IMG/VR virus record: IMGVR_UViG_3300030107_004969
Location: 16,311-42,042 of that record
Strand: one strand, 5' to 3'
DNA: 25,732 bases
Origin: a virus
Positions 17,159 through 22,883 of the stretch are shown one piece after another. The notes below the pieces were generated by a model. It saw nothing but the letters and a program-made list of their open reading frames with translations. It was not told the DNA's origin and did not search any database. Each line of letters opens with the position of its first letter. Position 1 is the stretch's first letter. The position numbers and the translations under genes are program-made.

Positions 17159-18613
17159 TTACTGTTGTGATACCCATTCCAACATACTTCTTTCTAAGCT
17201 TTCTTCATCTGAGATAGTTATTTCACGTCTTGGATAATTATCATCAGATCCTTCATAACTCCAATTAAAGTTTCCTGGATATGTGTCTTCTACATTTAAA
17301 CATTCCATGAATTGATGCTTCTTTCGTTGCCATCCTCTTAATCTTGTTCTTTTCAATTCATCAATATCATGTTGAAATCCACTACAATCTTGTCTTACTT
17401 CATTAATACAGTATTTCATGCAAAGAGATTGTCTATCTTCTACATTAGCAATATGATTTGACATTCTATTTGTACAATCAGTTGTATTCATACCTATTCT
17501 ATCTAAATATTCACTATTTAATACGTCATCATGTTTACTTGGATGTCCATAATAACCCATAGTTATATTATTTAATGGATGAGTTACACCCATTCTAAAT
17601 GTTGATAGCCATGTAAAAACTGTTTCAGACCATTTTACAAAATTTATATCTTCCATTCTTCCAAATAGATAGTTAAAATTTCCATAGCATTGACTACTTG
17701 GTCTATTGTAATAAATTTTCCATTTACTAGGATCACTTTTTTCATCAATTGAATGATCTGGATCATAGCTAGAACCAGGATACTGAAGAAATGGATGTTT
17801 CACTCCTTGTATCAATGGTTTAAACCAGAAAGATGAAGCTACATTCATATCATGAGCAAATCTACCTCTTGGTCTAACTTTTACTGCCCAATACATTAAT
17901 GCTTTTAAACTTACTTGATGTAATGCAAGAACATGTCCAGTATTGTATCTGTATACAGGTATTGTATCATCACCATCATATACATTCATTGGAATATCTT
18001 TAAGTGGTTGAATTAAGTATATTCTTTCACTAACTTCATCTAAGATTATACTTACTTGTTCACTTTCAAATTTCCACATTTCATTCAATACATCATCAAG
18101 AAAAGATACAATATTTTCATTTCTATCTTTATGCACATAGTATCGAACAACATCTTTATTATCGTTTGAATACATACTAAGATATTCTTCATATACATGA
18201 AATAGATCAATTGCATCATTTATAGCACTTTCTTTTATAGTGTCTATTATATTCGGATCATCTGTCCAAATAGCTCCAGCAGATCTTTTTCTTGCTAAAT
18301 GATTATCAATTTCAGCAAGCTTACGTTTAAATCTATTTAAATAATAATTACCTCTATTTCTATCAGGTTTATCAAATATTTCTAGTACGCTTGAGTATCT
18401 TGTCTGGTGTGTTCCAAGATAATATGACCTTAACCTTTCAACTTTATTATAAGTACCAGGTTTCCAGTTAAATTTCTTTGTGACTTCAAGATCATCTATA
18501 TTTAGATAATCAGGGGTATAACGATTTATATCATGTAATAATGAGAGAAGATCAGCTTGTGGGCCAATAGGAATATCTTCAAAATTAGCAAGTTCAATAA
18601 ATTCTTTTAACAT
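17159..18613 (-). CDS. 484-aa protein with E2-like signature
   Basis: The start is ATG 18613, which has AAGGAG five bases upstream; an earlier GTG sits on the ribosome binding site and was rejected. The N-terminal 250 residues are helical with no recognised motif. Around 255-345 comes SSFWFKPLIQGVKHPFLQY (HPF at 273-275) and, 33 residues on, SSQCYGNF with C309. The HPx...CxG pattern is what prokaryotic E2-like (UBC-fold) proteins show around the catalytic Cys, though the spacing here is longer than the usual 5-10. A later cluster (C380, H387, C398, C402, C410) may bind zinc. Between Ubl and JAB, it is the only candidate E2 or ligase. Assignment is tentative; it could be an unrelated partner. 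Confidence 0.5.
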   Translation of the reverse strand: MLKEFIELANFEDIPIGPQADLLSLLHDINRYTPDYLNIDDLEVTKKFNWKPGTYNKVERLRSYYLGTHQTRYSSVLEIFDKPDRNRGNYYLNRFKRKLAEIDNHLARKRSAGAIWTDDPNIIDTIKESAINDAIDLFHVYEEYLSMYSNDNKDVVRYYVHKDRNENIVSFLDDVLNEMWKFESEQVSIILDEVSERIYLIQPLKDIPMNVYDGDDTIPVYRYNTGHVLALHQVSLKALMYWAVKVRPRGRFAHDMNVASSFWFKPLIQGVKHPFLQYPGSSYDPDHSIDEKSDPSKWKIYYNRPSSQCYGNFNYLFGRMEDINFVKWSETVFTWLSTFRMGVTHPLNNITMGYYGHPSKHDDVLNSEYLDRIGMNTTDCTNRMSNHIANVEDRQSLCMKYCINEVRQDCSGFQHDIDELKRTRLRGWQRKKHQFMECLNVEDTYPGNFNWSYEGSDDNYPRREITISDEESLERSMLEWVSQQ

Positions 18614-18633
18614 TTGCACTCCTTTTTAGCTTC

Positions 18634-18690
18634 GGAAGGAGCAATACAGAGATGTCATCGCATATGATGAACAGAGCCGTTACTCCTTCC
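18634..18690 (-). promoter_or_regulatory. Structured intercistronic element between Ubl and E2-like genes
   Basis: GGAAGGAG (18634-18641) pairs with CTCCTTCC (18683-18690), flanked by AGC/GCT. The core TCATCGCATATGATGA (18655-18670) is a hairpin; ATCGCATATG (18657-18666) is identical to the element at 15531-15540, and both cores continue to AAC (CTTAAC and ATGAAC). Read leftward, GGAAGGAG could also pair with Shine-Dalgarno-like sequence. Function unknown. Confidence 0.6.
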
Positions 18691-18725
18691 TACGCTAATT
18701 CAATTAACGAAATCGATTCCGATGA

Positions 18726-18929
18726 TTATTTTCCGCCTTTCTTGTTGGTCTTTACAGCTGCGACCCTATCATTATCACGCAGTTGATGATCATCGTTTAC
18801 TACAGCTCGATTTACGTTAATAGCTTCAGTTGTGAGACCTCTTTCAACACGAAGTTCACCAACAGTTTCGGCATCAACTGTTTGTTCTTCGAATCTACTT
18901 GATCCTTCACATAGATATATATCTGGCAT
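18726..18929 (-). CDS. Ubiquitin-like (ThiS/MoaD-type) protein ending GGK
   Basis: 67 residues; ATG 18929 follows AAGGAGGCAAT. The C-half, INVNRAVVNDDHQL then RDNDRVAAVKTNKKGGK, follows the beta-grasp sulfur-carrier pattern of ThiS/MoaD (VNG...DD..L..GD.V...GG). The diglycine is at residues 65-66 and is followed by one Lys. ThiS and MoaD normally end in free GG, so this protein looks like a precursor needing cleavage. The operon supplies a JAMM protease with complete catalytic residues and an E1. Conjugation to proteins, rather than sulfur transfer, is the more likely use because no thiamin or molybdopterin genes are nearby. The length is close to that of ThiS. Confidence 0.85.
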   Translation of the reverse strand: MPDIYLCEGSSRFEEQTVDAETVGELRVERGLTTEAINVNRAVVNDDHQLRDNDRVAAVKTNKKGGK

Positions 18930-18957
18930 ATTGCCTCCTTATATTAGCTTGTTAACA

Positions 18958-19091
18958 AAAACTTTCTGTCAGTGACCGCTCGACAGTGATCCTTAATGCC
19001 AAACTTAAGCAGCTCAGTTCGGGGATCAGCGTGCAGGAGTTTCACCTACATATTACGTCCATTTTAAAGTGTGGTTACACTCCCAAGTTTT
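18958..19091 (-). promoter_or_regulatory. Structured intercistronic element upstream of Ubl
   Basis: Outer helix AAAACTT (18958-18964) with AAGTTTT (19085-19091), which overlaps the stop codon of the upstream 209-aa gene. Inner helices: CTGTC/GACAG (18966-18986), GATCC (18988-18992) with GGATC (19023-19027), CTTAA/TTAAG (18992-19009) and GGAGT (19036-19040) with ACTCC (19079-19083). The nested multi-helix layout argues for a folded RNA between the two genes. Confidence 0.6.
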
Positions 19092-19719
19092 AATCTTCTT
19101 TAGGTTCCGCCTTATATCTTTTCCATATACCCATTGGATTGAAGAAATTAAAGATAGGTTTTATTCTATTTAAATAATCTCCCTTACCATCCATAGTATC
19201 TGGTTCTAATCCATTTGCTTCCAGTACTTCAGGTTTATAGAATGGAGTTTTATCCATTGTACGAGTATAAAACTTAAATAGATCACTATTTTCTTCGTCT
19301 TCAAGTCTTTTTAATCGCTTACCTGCTTCTACTGGTGGTAAACCTTTTGAATCCCATGTAATGTGTAATGGATATCCTTCTTTACCTTTATGTCTTTGAT
19401 GTGTAATAATATCTTCATTGTTAGTAGCATCATACACTATTGCTTCAGTGTCATCTATTACTGACTGTCTTAGTAGAAATACTCTTGAGGCTAGTATTTC
19501 ACCATCATCATAAAGACCATGATGTATTATCTGTGTCCAATCACCATCACTTACTTCACTAGGAAATATTGGATTACCAGGTTCATAATCATATGTTATA
19601 TGAAAAGGACTAATTGCAAATACAGCTCTACCTGTATCTTCATTTAATACAGGACTGACAAGATGGCATGCTGTATAAATAGGTATTTTACCATCTTCTT
19701 GTACTTCTATATCACTCAT
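19090..19719 (-). CDS. 209-aa hypothetical, first gene of the Ubl cassette
   Basis: ATG 19719 is preceded by AAAGGAGATGTT. No signal peptide or membrane segment. The N-half has mixed strand-like stretches (IPIYTACHLVSPVLN, AVFAISPFHITYDYE, EILASRVFLLRQS); the C-half is charged (LKRLEDEENSDLFKFY) and ends PMGIWKRYKAEPKED. Three His residues (CHLV, PFHI, IIHHG) and two acidic stretches could bind metal but no motif is clear. It lies just upstream of the Ubl gene and may be a target, partner or ligase; no function is claimed. Confidence 0.7.
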   Translation of the reverse strand: MSDIEVQEDGKIPIYTACHLVSPVLNEDTGRAVFAISPFHITYDYEPGNPIFPSEVSDGDWTQIIHHGLYDDGEILASRVFLLRQSVIDDTEAIVYDATNNEDIITHQRHKGKEGYPLHITWDSKGLPPVEAGKRLKRLEDEENSDLFKFYTRTMDKTPFYKPEVLEANGLEPDTMDGKGDYLNRIKPIFNFFNPMGIWKRYKAEPKED

Positions 19720-19811
19720 AACATCTCCTTTAAGTTAAGCTGGTGATCAAACCGCTTGGGTTGGAGCAAACAGATGCAAAACATGCGGAGTTTCACATAA
19801 AGATCACCAGC

Positions 19812-19826
19812 AAGTATAAATCTTTG
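19812..19826 (-). repeat. 15-nt direct repeat in ncRNA region, copy 1
   Basis: AAGTATAAATCTTTG lies between the 73-nt hairpin-closed domain (19739-19811) and the 250-nt helix-closed domain (19823-20073). The identical copy is at 20438-20452, 626 nt away, again at a junction between two helices. It may be a linker of fixed sequence or a protein-binding site. Confidence 0.7.
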
Positions 19827-20437
19827 GGTATAAGTCCTGGTAGGATTCAGCGTGAAGTAATCATCTCTGCATTGATAATTACAACCTACATAACAATGAT
19901 GACAGGTTAGACTGCTGTTTTTTAGTCATTGCTCTACTATCATAATATCATCACGATAAGCATCAGACATTTGTCCATACTCTTATCTCTCCACTGGTCA
20001 TACAGCAGAGGACGACTAAGTAGGCACTTGCTTCCGTCTATGAAGTATTAGTGCTTACATTATTATACCCAAATTGTGCGAGTACACACGATTATTAGAC
20101 TTATCATCAATCTTTAAATAATGTGTGCCAAATAAAATTAATGCAATAAACTGGTTTGCTGTTGTCCACAGATCTCCAGCGGTCGACTATGTCAATTCAC
20201 TCAAGTTAAGTAATCCCTCACGACTCATCACCACACTCTGTCTAACCAACAGTAATTATTTAATGTGGCTACTAAACCATCAGGTTACGTGTCCGAAGAA
20301 TATCTTCATATCCTCTTCCTTTACAGACGAACTTAATCTCTGCCATGCAGGTGTTGTTTATTGCAAATTTTAGGCAGACTATAGTTGCGAGCTATTCTTC
20401 TACAACATGACCAAATGGATAGAAGGGATGTCTGCCT

Positions 20438-20452
20438 AAGTATAAATCTTTG
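20438..20452 (-). repeat. 15-nt direct repeat in ncRNA region, copy 2
   Basis: Second exact copy of AAGTATAAATCTTTG, placed between the helix ending at 20439 and the pseudoknot beginning at 20453. Confidence 0.7.
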
Positions 20453-20487
20453 CCTGGTATGATTGTAGGAGCACCAGGCTATCTCCT
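20453..20487 (-). promoter_or_regulatory. H-type pseudoknot at 5' edge of ncRNA region
   Basis: Read leftward the order is AGGAG, ATAG, CCTGGT, G, CTCCT, ACAATCAT, ACCAGG. AGGAG pairs with CTCCT and CCTGGT with ACCAGG, interleaved, with loops of 4, 1 and 8 nt. This is a compact textbook H-type geometry, and the loop lengths fit the leftward strand better than the rightward one. It hides a Shine-Dalgarno-like AGGAG. Confidence 0.6.
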
Positions 20488-20516
20488 GTTATAAGTTATT
20501 CCATCAAGTAAGCCTC

Positions 20517-20705
20517 CTATCTAAATTGTCTTGTTTTAGTTAAGGGACAAGTAATATCATGTTGTGCTTTTTGATTGTAGAGAGCATTATACTCACTATT
20601 TAATAAAGACAGTTCATCTTTTAAATGTTTAATATCTTTATTCTTTATGTAATTGATCAAAAGCATCATAATAAATAAGATGGCTATTGCAATGTTATAA
20701 ATCAC
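20517..20705 (-). CDS. 62-aa membrane-anchored coiled-coil protein
   Basis: A GTG start at 20705 overlaps the end of the basic 44-aa gene. The first 18 residues (MIYNIAIAILFIMMLLIN) form a transmembrane or signal-anchor helix, followed by a heptad-like stretch (IKHLKDELSLLNSEYNALYN). The layout resembles small phage inner-membrane spanins (Rz-like), but so do many unrelated proteins. Ribosome binding site is weak (GAGAAAAAG). Confidence 0.5.
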   Translation of the reverse strand: MIYNIAIAILFIMMLLINYIKNKDIKHLKDELSLLNSEYNALYNQKAQHDITCPLTKTRQFR

Positions 20706-20829
20706 GACTTTTTCTCGCTTTCTTACGCTTGATGCGTTCTATTTGATTGCGAGTACGACCATTAGTGCTAAGAGATGCATTGGTCTTCCTCTTAACACGT
20801 TTACGATCTTTAGCTTTTCTGTTTGGCAT
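20695..20829 (-). CDS. 44-aa very basic protein
   Basis: ATG 20829 follows AAGGAGTGAAC. The product, MPNRKAKDRKRVKRKTNASL onward, is dominated by Lys and Arg and ends RKSRDL. Such composition suggests nucleic-acid binding. It overlaps the ribbon-helix-helix gene by 20 nt and the membrane protein gene by 11 nt. Confidence 0.6.
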   Translation of the reverse strand: MPNRKAKDRKRVKRKTNASLSTNGRTRNQIERIKRKKARKSRDL

Positions 20830-20968
20830 GTTCACTCCTTATACATTCTCTAATAACAGCACTATAAGACGATAGTTTCATATTCTTTTTTAAATCTCTT
20901 AATTTATAAAAATCATCTTCTAGTATTTTAAGAGATATTGAAACTTTACCAAAGTTTACTTGTGGCAT
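20810..20968 (-). CDS. Ribbon-helix-helix regulator-like protein
   Basis: 52 residues from ATG 20968 (TAGGAGTAAAC upstream). The strand VSISLKI (9-15), a first helix EDDFYKLRDLKKNM (17-30) and a second helix starting SSYSAVIRECIRSEH (33-47) are the Arc/MetJ-type ribbon-helix-helix pattern, which dimerises and binds DNA through the strand. It is the second gene of the leftward operon, a natural spot for an early regulator. Its target is unknown; the repeats in 21578-21708 are one possibility. Confidence 0.65.
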   Translation of the reverse strand: MPQVNFGKVSISLKILEDDFYKLRDLKKNMKLSSYSAVIRECIRSEHAKQKS

Positions 20969-20991
20969 GTTTACTCCTATTGTTTAAATAT

Positions 20992-21032
20992 TAAGTGACA
21001 GACAGAACTCGACATGAACTATCTGCCACTTA
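20992..21032 (-). promoter_or_regulatory. Small structured intercistronic element
   Basis: TAAGTGACAGA (20992-21002) pairs with TCTGCCACTTA (21022-21032) with one mismatch that becomes a G-U pair on the leftward transcript. The loop contains CTCGACATGAAC, similar to the cores at 15531 and 18657. It lies just upstream of the ribbon-helix-helix gene. Confidence 0.5.
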
Positions 21033-21166
21033 TGCTACGACGCACACCCATTGAACAAACACAAAGGTATGACTATTATAATCAAATGAAAGTTTGGTAG
21101 GAGTTTATAATATATATACCACAGTCTACTTGGGTAAGACAGGGTAAAAGATGTATGAAGGGATGA

Positions 21167-21192
21167 AAGGGGCATTGTACAAACTACCCCTT
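21167..21192 (-). terminator. Hairpin after first leftward gene
   Basis: AAGGGG (21167-21172) pairs with CCCCTT (21187-21192), 16 nt past the stop of the 103-aa gene. Read leftward the stem is followed by TCATCCC rather than a clean T-run, so it may attenuate or protect the RNA 3' end. Confidence 0.4.
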
Positions 21193-21207
21193 AATGTTAA
21201 AGATTAA

Positions 21208-21519
21208 TTACCACACACCATCTTGATCCATAAGATGATCCTTGACTCTGACTAGAGATTTCTTCTCTTCAGCCATATTATCTCTAAGAGTTACCCATTC
21301 GTCTGCATCACTTGGATAACGTCTAGCCATTGAGTTGCATATAGCTTGAAATTCATCAGCGTAAGCATTCAGCTTAGTTCTAGTCTTTCTTCTAGCTGAA
21401 TTACTACGACCTTCATCACGGCCACTGTATTGCATATGTATCAATGCATCAATGATAGATGTCAGTGCTTCACGAGCACTTGTAAGGTCAAAGATTCTAG
21501 GCATTTCAAATAAACCCAT
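21208..21519 (-). CDS. 103-aa hypothetical, first gene of leftward arm
   Basis: ATG 21519 follows TAATAGGAGTTAAGA. The protein appears all-helical: LTSAREALTSIIDALIHM (12-29), then an Arg-rich stretch (GRDEGRSNSARRKTRTK), then LNAYADEFQAICNSMARRYP and a charged tail ending DQDGVW. The Arg-rich middle could touch nucleic acid. Being first after the divergent region, it should be expressed early. No family was recognised. Confidence 0.75.
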   Translation of the reverse strand: MGLFEMPRIFDLTSAREALTSIIDALIHMQYSGRDEGRSNSARRKTRTKLNAYADEFQAICNSMARRYPSDADEWVTLRDNMAEEKKSLVRVKDHLMDQDGVW

Positions 21520-21559
21520 TCTTAACTCCTATTAATTAATTAAATAACATATATAATAC

Positions 21560-21574
21560 AAATGAAAAATAACG
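21560..21574 (+). repeat. 15-nt repeat, copy 2, in divergent region
   Basis: Exact second copy of AAATGAAAAATAACG (first at 5624-5638), same orientation, upstream of the rightward packaging genes. A TATAAT hexamer (21552-21557) lies just before it. Confidence 0.5.
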
Positions 21575-21577
21575 TAA

Positions 21578-21708
21578 TCGTAGAATTAAAAACCCTTGTT
21601 AAAGGGGGTACGTCCGTATGAAACACCGCATACCAAAATGTCACAATTTTTAAACCTTTTTGTAATTCTGATATATTTTATATATTCGCTACCGTAGATT
21701 CGTAGAAT
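21578..21708 (+). repeat. CGTAGA-type short repeats
   Basis: TCGTAGAAT occurs at 21578-21586 and 21700-21708, with a degenerate CCGTAGATT directly before the second (21692-21700). Three spaced copies of a short word in a control region may be an operator or iteron-like site. Confidence 0.4.
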
Positions 21709-21855
21709 ATCACCCTTTAAGTACCCCTGCAATGGTTCTGCTTCGAGGGTCAGAAGTCGGGTTGTAGGTTATCAAAATAGTTAACTGAGTTCCCCGATAC
21801 TACAGAAAACTGCTAAGATATAAGTCTTGAGTAAGGGAGAAATAACTGGCTTTGG

Positions 21856-22122
21856 ATGAAATTCTTGGTTAAAGATCAGAATGCTCAGGGGAAAAGTCTA
21901 TCTAATTATATTCATTTATGCTTATCTTATAGTATGAAGATATATACTCTTACTATTAGTATTGATGAAGAGAATGAGCAGGTAGAGTTTATTCGAGAAG
22001 AGCAATATAATACTGAACCCGTTACCACAGAGGATGTTAAGATGGTATCAGAGATAAATGCGGAAGAAAGTTTTGAAAGTTTATTAGAGAAGCTAAAGCT
22101 AAGTATTGTTGGATATGCATAA
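21856..22122 (+). CDS. 88-aa (or 62-aa) acidic hypothetical protein
   Basis: The frame starts at ATG 21856; GGGAG lies 16 nt upstream, too far for a good site. An internal ATG at 21934 gives MKIYTLTISIDEENEQ, which looks like a more natural N-terminus but has no ribosome binding site, so the start is unsure. The C-half is acidic and helical (VSEINAEESFESLLEKLK). It precedes the terminase small-subunit gene and may be the first gene of the packaging operon. Confidence 0.5.
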   Translation: MKFLVKDQNAQGKSLSNYIHLCLSYSMKIYTLTISIDEENEQVEFIREEQYNTEPVTTEDVKMVSEINAEESFESLLEKLKLSIVGYA

Positions 22123-22129
22123 GATTTAC

Positions 22130-22145
22130 GCCCCCTGGCGGGGGC
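22130..22145 (+). promoter_or_regulatory. GC-rich hairpin just before terminase small-subunit gene
   Basis: GCCCCC (22130-22135) and GGGGGC (22140-22145) form a perfect 6-bp GC stem with loop TGGC, ending three bases before ATG 22149. There is no T-run, so it is not a standard terminator. It hides the only purine-rich G-stretch before the start codon, so it could block or time translation. A similar C-rich block precedes the gene at 5730. Confidence 0.55.
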
Positions 22146-22148
22146 TAT

Positions 22149-22883
22149 ATGATGAGACATTATAGGGTAAATAAAGCAGAACATACAGTATTTGAATCTA
22201 TGGATGAAGTCCCGTCCAGTATAGAGATAAGACCGAATTGGCGTGATGCCGATATTGGTGACTGGGTCAAAGCTGATGATAATTGTATCATTCAGATCCT
22301 TAGAAAAGGTAATATGATCCGTAATAAGGGTAAAGACAAGATACGTAGTTATATAGGTACTTGCACAGGAACGTTTGTATGCCTTCCACGTACCAAGATG
22401 GATACATCCAGGAGAAGGAATATATACTCAATTGGTGGGGAATTATTAGCGGAAGAGAGAGTCACATCCCGAACTACGCTCTCAAAGAACGAGGTACTGT
22501 TTGTTCAGTATCTTTCCTCCGGACTCTCGGCACAGAACGCATATCTCAAGGCATTCCCCACCAATAACCCGTATTATGCAAATACTAAATCTTCGAGTCT
22601 TATAAAAACAGAAAGGATAGTTAAAGCTATGAAAAGAGAATTAGAACCAATAGTAAAAGAATTGGGTATTAGCCCTAAGTATATCCTTGATAGGATAAAA
22701 GCAGAAGCCGATAATGGAGATAAGGCAGATGTGCGTTTAAAAGCATTGTTCAAACTTTCTGATATACTAGATCTAGAGGATAAATCTAGTACTAAGGTCA
22801 CACAAGTAACTGGGGCTTTGTTTCAAGGATTTTCAGAAGATCAACTTGAGGCAGCAGAGCGTCCAAAGGAGATAGAGGGATGA
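22149..22883 (+). CDS. Terminase small subunit with extra N-terminal domain
   Basis: 244 residues from ATG 22149 (a second ATG follows directly). The C-terminal half has the terminase small-subunit pattern: LSKNEVLFVQYLSSGLSAQN (111-130) then AYLKAFPTN, a helix-turn-helix that binds the packaging site, then SSSLIKTERIVKAMKREL and LKALFKLSDILDL, an oligomerisation helix. The first 100 residues are a strand-rich extension (GDWVKADDNCIIQILRKG, IGTCTGTFVCL) not found in the usual small subunits of about 150-180 residues. Its place two genes before the large subunit supports the call. The stop overlaps the next start (ATGA). Confidence 0.85.
   Translation: MMRHYRVNKAEHTVFESMDEVPSSIEIRPNWRDADIGDWVKADDNCIIQILRKGNMIRNKGKDKIRSYIGTCTGTFVCLPRTKMDTSRRRNIYSIGGELLAEERVTSRTTLSKNEVLFVQYLSSGLSAQNAYLKAFPTNNPYYANTKSSSLIKTERIVKAMKRELEPIVKELGISPKYILDRIKAEADNGDKADVRLKALFKLSDILDLEDKSSTKVTQVTGALFQGFSEDQLEAAERPKEIEG

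Larger units (their letters stand above)
19739..20487 (-). ncRNA. Candidate large structured non-coding RNA region
   Basis: This gap of nearly 800 nt between the 62-aa and 209-aa genes has no leftward gene. It is tiled with long perfect helices: GCTGGTGATC/GATCACCAGC (19739-19748, 19802-19811), TTTGGGTATAA/TTATACCCAAA (19823-19833, 20063-20073) and TGCAATAAAC/GTTTATTGCA (20142-20151, 20356-20365). Within the last lie GGTTT/AAACC (20153, 20274) and CCACA/TGTGG (20166, 20264). Also present are CACAC.ATTATT/AATAATGTGTG (20085-20127) and TTAGGCAGAC/GTCTGCCTAA (20370-20379, 20430-20439). Further hairpins occur at 19840-19889 and 20020-20058. Together they describe a multi-domain RNA of the size of phage GOLLD/ROOL RNAs; identity with either was not established. 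Strand is assumed from the operon; the helix 20020/20050 has a G-U pair only if read rightward. Confidence 0.55.
21520..21855. other. Divergent control region, no gene
   Basis: 336 bases separate the leftward and rightward arms. It holds the 15-mer at 21560-21574, TCGTAGAAT repeats (21578-21586, 21700-21708) and two mutually exclusive pairings: TTAAAGGG (21599-21606) with CCCTTTAA (21713-21720), and GGGGTAC (21605-21611) with GTACCCC (21721-21727). TATATAATAC (21551-21560) and TATATT (21681-21686) could be -10 boxes, but no convincing -35 was found. It is the best place in the window for divergent early/late promoters, an operator or a packaging/origin site. Confidence 0.6.

Noticed and set aside
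19739-19811. 73-nt element with 10-bp closing stem, tRNA-sized
   Set aside because: No D-arm, no TTCRANY T-loop and no anticodon arm can be drawn on either strand.
20125-20373. 82-codon rightward frame inside the gap
   Set aside because: No Shine-Dalgarno, opposite to the operon, and its bases form the long-range helices of the RNA region.
19739-20487. Group I intron
   Set aside because: It does not interrupt a gene and I could not find a P7-like core; flanking genes are complete.
20453-20516. Two mini-frames (ATG-GAA-TAA, and a 12-codon GTG frame) after good Shine-Dalgarno sites
   Set aside because: Too short to call genes; the sites are part of the pseudoknot and may be regulatory.
21060-21085. 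TATAAT-like box in the gap before the ribbon-helix-helix gene
   Set aside because: No -35 partner on either strand in very AT-rich sequence.
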